The notes under the pieces are model-generated. The model saw only the letters and a program-made list of their open reading frames with translations, was not told where the DNA came from and made no database searches. Made by a program: the position numbers and the translations under genes. Below are positions 60,651 to 64,000 of a stretch of 64,000 bases of DNA, piece after piece. The stretch covers positions 1,550,001 through 1,614,000 of the forward strand of contig JAWZYV010017538.1 of NCBI GenBank assembly GCA_038373885.1, written 5' to 3'. The DNA is from Cheiracanthium punctorium. Lineage: Eukaryota > Arthropoda > Arachnida > Araneae > Cheiracanthiidae. Position 1 is the stretch's first letter, and every line of letters begins with the position of its first letter.

Positions 60651-62109
60651 TTATCTTAAAATGTAATTTTTAAAAATATAATTCCCAAATTTTGTACATC
60701 ACCTCATTAGTGCATGGGAATGCTTTTTTACGGGGGTCATATAAAAATGTAGAAAATGTAACTTGTTGAAAATTAACGAGAGGAATTTTTTTAACGGAGT
60801 CTTACTTCCGACCTCATTTTGAACACTTTTCTCAATTTACGCTGTCCACTTAATAGATAACGAATTAAAACCCGTTACCACCTTTTTGGGACACCCTGTA
60901 TCAGTCTGGTTTATAGTATCCACAGGTTCTGAAATCATCATTAACCAGTGTTCTGCTTAAAAAAAAAAAAAAAAAAACAGTGGTCTGCTTTAAAAAAGAA
61001 AAAAAAAATCACTGTATTTACGTATACTATTTCTAAGCTAATCTAAATTCATCAACACGGGTTTCGAAGTTTATAAAGCGAAACAAAACAGTCGTTTGAA
61101 TATCAAATCAATGCTGTACAGCTTCTCATTTTCATAACCCTAAGAATCTGCGCTTTATGCCTTTGGAAACTATCTTGGCGAGTAATCGCATCGTTTGGAT
61201 TTTTTTCTTCTTTTTTTTTATGGTCAACGGATGTAAATAATCGGTACTTATTTTACCGTCGATAATTCACGCCAACAAGTTTTTTCGCCAAAGGATTGCA
61301 ATGCACTGCATTGTAACAATGAATCTGACGTATTCCACACGCATACGAAATCGCTCTTTTTGGCTGACTGACTGTAAAATACATAAGTACCAAATAAGCT
61401 TGCTTTGGTCGGAAGTATGATTTTTTTATTAGATTCAATGAAGAATTTACCCGTATATTTTAAAACTAAAAAGCGATTAACTGTATGAACTTAGTGTAAA
61501 TTACACACTGTACGCCGTGTAAAGATAGGAAATAGATGCTAATAAAAAATAGTGTTATTCCATTAGTGTTATGCAACAGTATCAAGAGAGAAAAAAATAA
61601 TTACAGAGATTTGAACTTATACTTTACTTATATTAGACTAATACTATATTAAAAATGTCAAAAATTTGTTACAAATCATAGTTATACGTACCAATATAGA
61701 CTAATCACCACCAAAAACTTCTTCAGTTTTTTTCGTCTCCTATTCTTATGAAAACAAGCATGGCGCCTGCCGGTAGATACTCGGATGTTGCCATCGCTCG
61801 ACTGTTGTATGAACAGAGCGCAAGCGCCAATTTTCATCGGCTGAATGCCGCTCAGCCGTTATGCGGGCCGAAATTTCTTTTCAGTTCAGCGTATTTTGAT
61901 CAAATTTAGGCATATGCCCGATAAGTCAGGCCGGATATCGTTCCGAGCATCGTTTTATGGGTACCGGACCAGTGTCTGCCGCACACATAACAATCATCGT
62001 TTTTAGATGGAATTCCGTGTCTGGGCCGAGTACCGAATTTCGGTGAGCGATGAGTTGCGATGAATGCCGGTGGTTGGCCGAGCAGAATCTGGGAATTGTT
62101 GCTTGTAGG
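60651..62109. other. Non-coding, partly repeat-derived
   Basis: No gene recognised. A runs lie at about 60960-60977. 61750-62105 shares short words with the TACCCTAC-type repeats and with the palindrome at 59164. Confidence 0.4.
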
Positions 62110-62782
62110 GTACTAAATTGAAAGAACAGCTATGTGTAAAAATTTGGTTGGGGGGTCTAAAAAAGGTCTTAGTACGTAGATGTGTCATCTAAAGGGAAAA
62201 ATTTTAGAAGTCGAAGGGATCAGGCGTGGCGGAACTTCAAATGTGCAATTTTTCGCCATAGAAATAACATTGTGGTTTATTAAAAACATTTTGCAGTCAT
62301 AAAAAGCTTTTTTATTTTCCGAACATGTACCATGTAAGGAAAGTATTGTATTCATGAAAAAATGCGGTTTCGAGATTTTGGTGTATTTACACGTTTTGAG
62401 GTCTTCTGAATTCATTTATGCTATTTTTATGAGATGTATGTATGCTTGTGTGTGTGTATTTGTGTGTATGCAAGTGAACACGATAGCTCCTAAACGGGGC
62501 ATTCGATTGATCTCAAACTGGGTATATATGTTATAAACCACCGTCACAAGACCGGTATTGATTTTGGTGTGTATAGGACTTATTGTTTTTCTACAGGGCT
62601 ACGACAAATATTTCTTTTATATTATGGTCTATGGTGAGAAATTCTTGAAAGTGCGCAAGCATTTAAACGGTGCATTCTATTGAGCTTCAATTTAGTATAT
62701 ATGTTTGAATTATTCATCTATTAAAATTTATTTAAATGCTTGGTAATGATCTTAATCGTTGGCGCTATATCGCTTATTCCCG

Positions 62783-62852
62783 ACTAGCAATTTTGCTCGG
62801 GCCATCATCGGCCGGCTACGTGGCCGGTGGTAGCCCGAGCAAAATTGCTAGT
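62783..62852. mobile_element. Short hairpin MITE
   Basis: ACTAGCAATTTTGCTCGGGC and its exact reverse complement lie about 30 bp apart. Copy 1 of the composite repeat lacks it at the corresponding place (about 56750), so it is an insertion. The same sequence forms the left end of the block at 58141. Confidence 0.75.
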
Positions 62853-63069
62853 AGGGTAAGCACTAGGGTGCTATTACGCCCAGCCTTTGTCTACTTGATT
62901 CTGTCACATGATTTGAGGACAGGTTTTGTAGAGATGAACTGTCATGGTGAAAATTTTTTTAAATGTGTTTGCCACATAACGCGGAAGGGGGGGGGGATTA
63001 GTCTGACGAGGTTTGCGATTTTTGATAATTGATCGCCAAGTTTGCTGGAAAAAAAAAAAAAAAAAAAAA

Positions 63070-63400
63070 CTTTAAAACCGAACCATGCCTGGCGATGGTT
63101 CTAAAATAGTTTTAGTCGGCAGTTTTAATATAGATTTCGATTCCAAAGAAGTGCTTTATATAACAAGGAAGAAAAATATGGCACGCCCATGGATTATGAT
63201 GCACATTCAAAACAGTATTTATAAAGGTGAAGTATAGTTAGAATGTGCTTCGCGAAGACTCTAAAACAGTTTTAGAAGGCGATTTTAATATAGATTTTGA
63301 TTTCAAAGAAGTGTTTTATGAAACAAGGAAGAAAAACACGGCACGCTCATGAATAATGATACACTTCTCAAGGAAGAAAAGGAAGAAAAATGGGGACGGC
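63070..63400 (+). repeat. 162-bp tandem units, second cluster
   Basis: Two units spaced 160 bp, homologous to those at 56995-58010 (shared ATGCCTGGCGA, GATTTCGATTCCAAAGAAG, GGATTATGATGC). An A run at 63049-63069 precedes them. Confidence 0.75.
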
Positions 63401-63600
63401 GCATGGATTACGATATGCTTTTAATATACAGTTCTTTAGCGGTTATTTAAAATATGAAAGGGTTTCAGATTTTTTTTTCATATTTCTTTCTATAGAAATA
63501 CACTGTGGTTTATTAGCCACATTATAAACCCCTTCTTTATTTCTGCGCTTTATCTTTTATTTCTTTAATTTCTCAGTTTTCTATCTGATATTAGATCCTC

Positions 63601-64000
63601 ACCATCGAGGATAGCGTGAGAAAAAGTAAATAAAGCACGGAACGCGCGGTCGCCATTTGGCGGATTAAATTTTTTGTCTCTCGCAGAATTCCGACATTTT
63701 TTACTATTTTTACTGCATACTGTTGGCGTTTATTTTCCTGAACCCGTATTTCCTCATGGAATGTTGTATGTCGCTTTTTCAAAAAATGCCGTGGCAATCA
63801 AGATCACTCACGATGATTCACCTGTACGTTCCGTGGTCGATGGTTGGACCCAAAATATCGTCTTCAACGAAATACCCAATTAGAATTTGTAACTGTAATC
63901 GTGCTCATTCGTCATTTAATATGCTCTGTTCCTTTTTTTACTCAATAAAGATAGTTAAAAACAAATTTTAAATATTTCAATCATTTCATCGCCATTGTAC
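63601..64000. other. Window end, no recognised gene
   Basis: Overlapping short open frames on both strands have no domain signature. Nothing further is supported. Confidence 0.4.

Larger units (their letters stand above)
58141..62109. mobile_element. Candidate 4-kb insertion with TACCCTAC ends
   Basis: The left boundary reads TACCCTACTAGCAATTTTGC and the right reads GGAATTGTTGCTTGTAGGGTA, imperfect inverted ends. The interval separates sequence that is contiguous in repeat copy 1 (CATGTTTTTC next to CAAAATTGAGAGAAC). No transposase is recognised inside. The block could be several elements and not one. Confidence 0.4.
62110..63600 (+). repeat. Composite repeat unit, copy 2
   Basis: Follows the order of copy 1: AAATTTGGTT...GTCTAAA, CCATAGAAATAACATTGTGG, then a spacer with GTGCTATTA and GTTTGCCACATAA. 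Two 162-bp units follow (markers at about 63115 and 63275). It ends with another CACTGTGGTTTATTA block at about 63500. It carries an extra hairpin at 62783-62852. Confidence 0.65.

Overview
This window is eukaryotic nuclear DNA. It is AT-rich, with long introns, sparse coding sequence and a dense load of transposable elements. The only host gene I can identify is a complete 14-3-3 zeta gene on the minus strand, spanning about 25 kb. Its sequence, its duplicated alternative exons and the TE mix (BEL/Pao, Gypsy, Jockey-like LINE, hAT, piggyBac, tRNA-derived SINE) point to an arthropod. An arachnid is my guess, at low confidence.

Layout. (1) 1-3538: 3' part of a BEL/Pao LTR retrotransposon with an intact pol reading frame. 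(2) 3.5-9.1 kb: nested DNA transposons, with hAT transposase remnants, a SINE and hAT MITEs with perfect 8-bp target duplications. (3) 9.1-17.3 kb: no recognisable gene; the part next to 17.3 kb is probably 14-3-3 3' UTR. (4) 17.3-42.8 kb: the 14-3-3 zeta gene. It has an inferred short 5' UTR exon with a TATA/CRE promoter, then coding exons at 42.1-42.4, 30.5, 27.1 or 26.9 (two alternative copies), 23.0 and 17.3 kb. Its introns hold MITEs, a SINE, a piggyBac MITE, a tRNA-containing inverted-repeat element and an internally deleted hAT element. (5) 43.2-51.1 kb: a CpG-richer duplicated segment split by a 5'-truncated Jockey-like LINE, itself split by a Gypsy LTR element. Both insertions are closed by exact target duplications. 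(6) 51.3-55.6 kb: MITEs, including a hAT MITE inserted into another copy of itself. (7) 56-63.6 kb: a composite repeat of about 2 kb in two copies, each carrying 162-bp tandem units, plus a SINE split by a piggyBac MITE.

The main biological signal is in 14-3-3 zeta. Two 164-nt exons lie 40 nt apart, encode the same helices (residues 141-194) and can only be used one at a time. Including both shifts the frame to an early stop. Switching exon swaps Ser184-Pro for Ala184-Pro, the site known in mammals as a JNK phosphosite. The second notable signal is a near-perfect 160-bp-arm inverted repeat carrying two tRNA-like units, bounded by a 14-bp direct repeat. Much of the rest is a well-resolved stratigraphy of nested transposons, read from target site duplications seen directly in the sequence.
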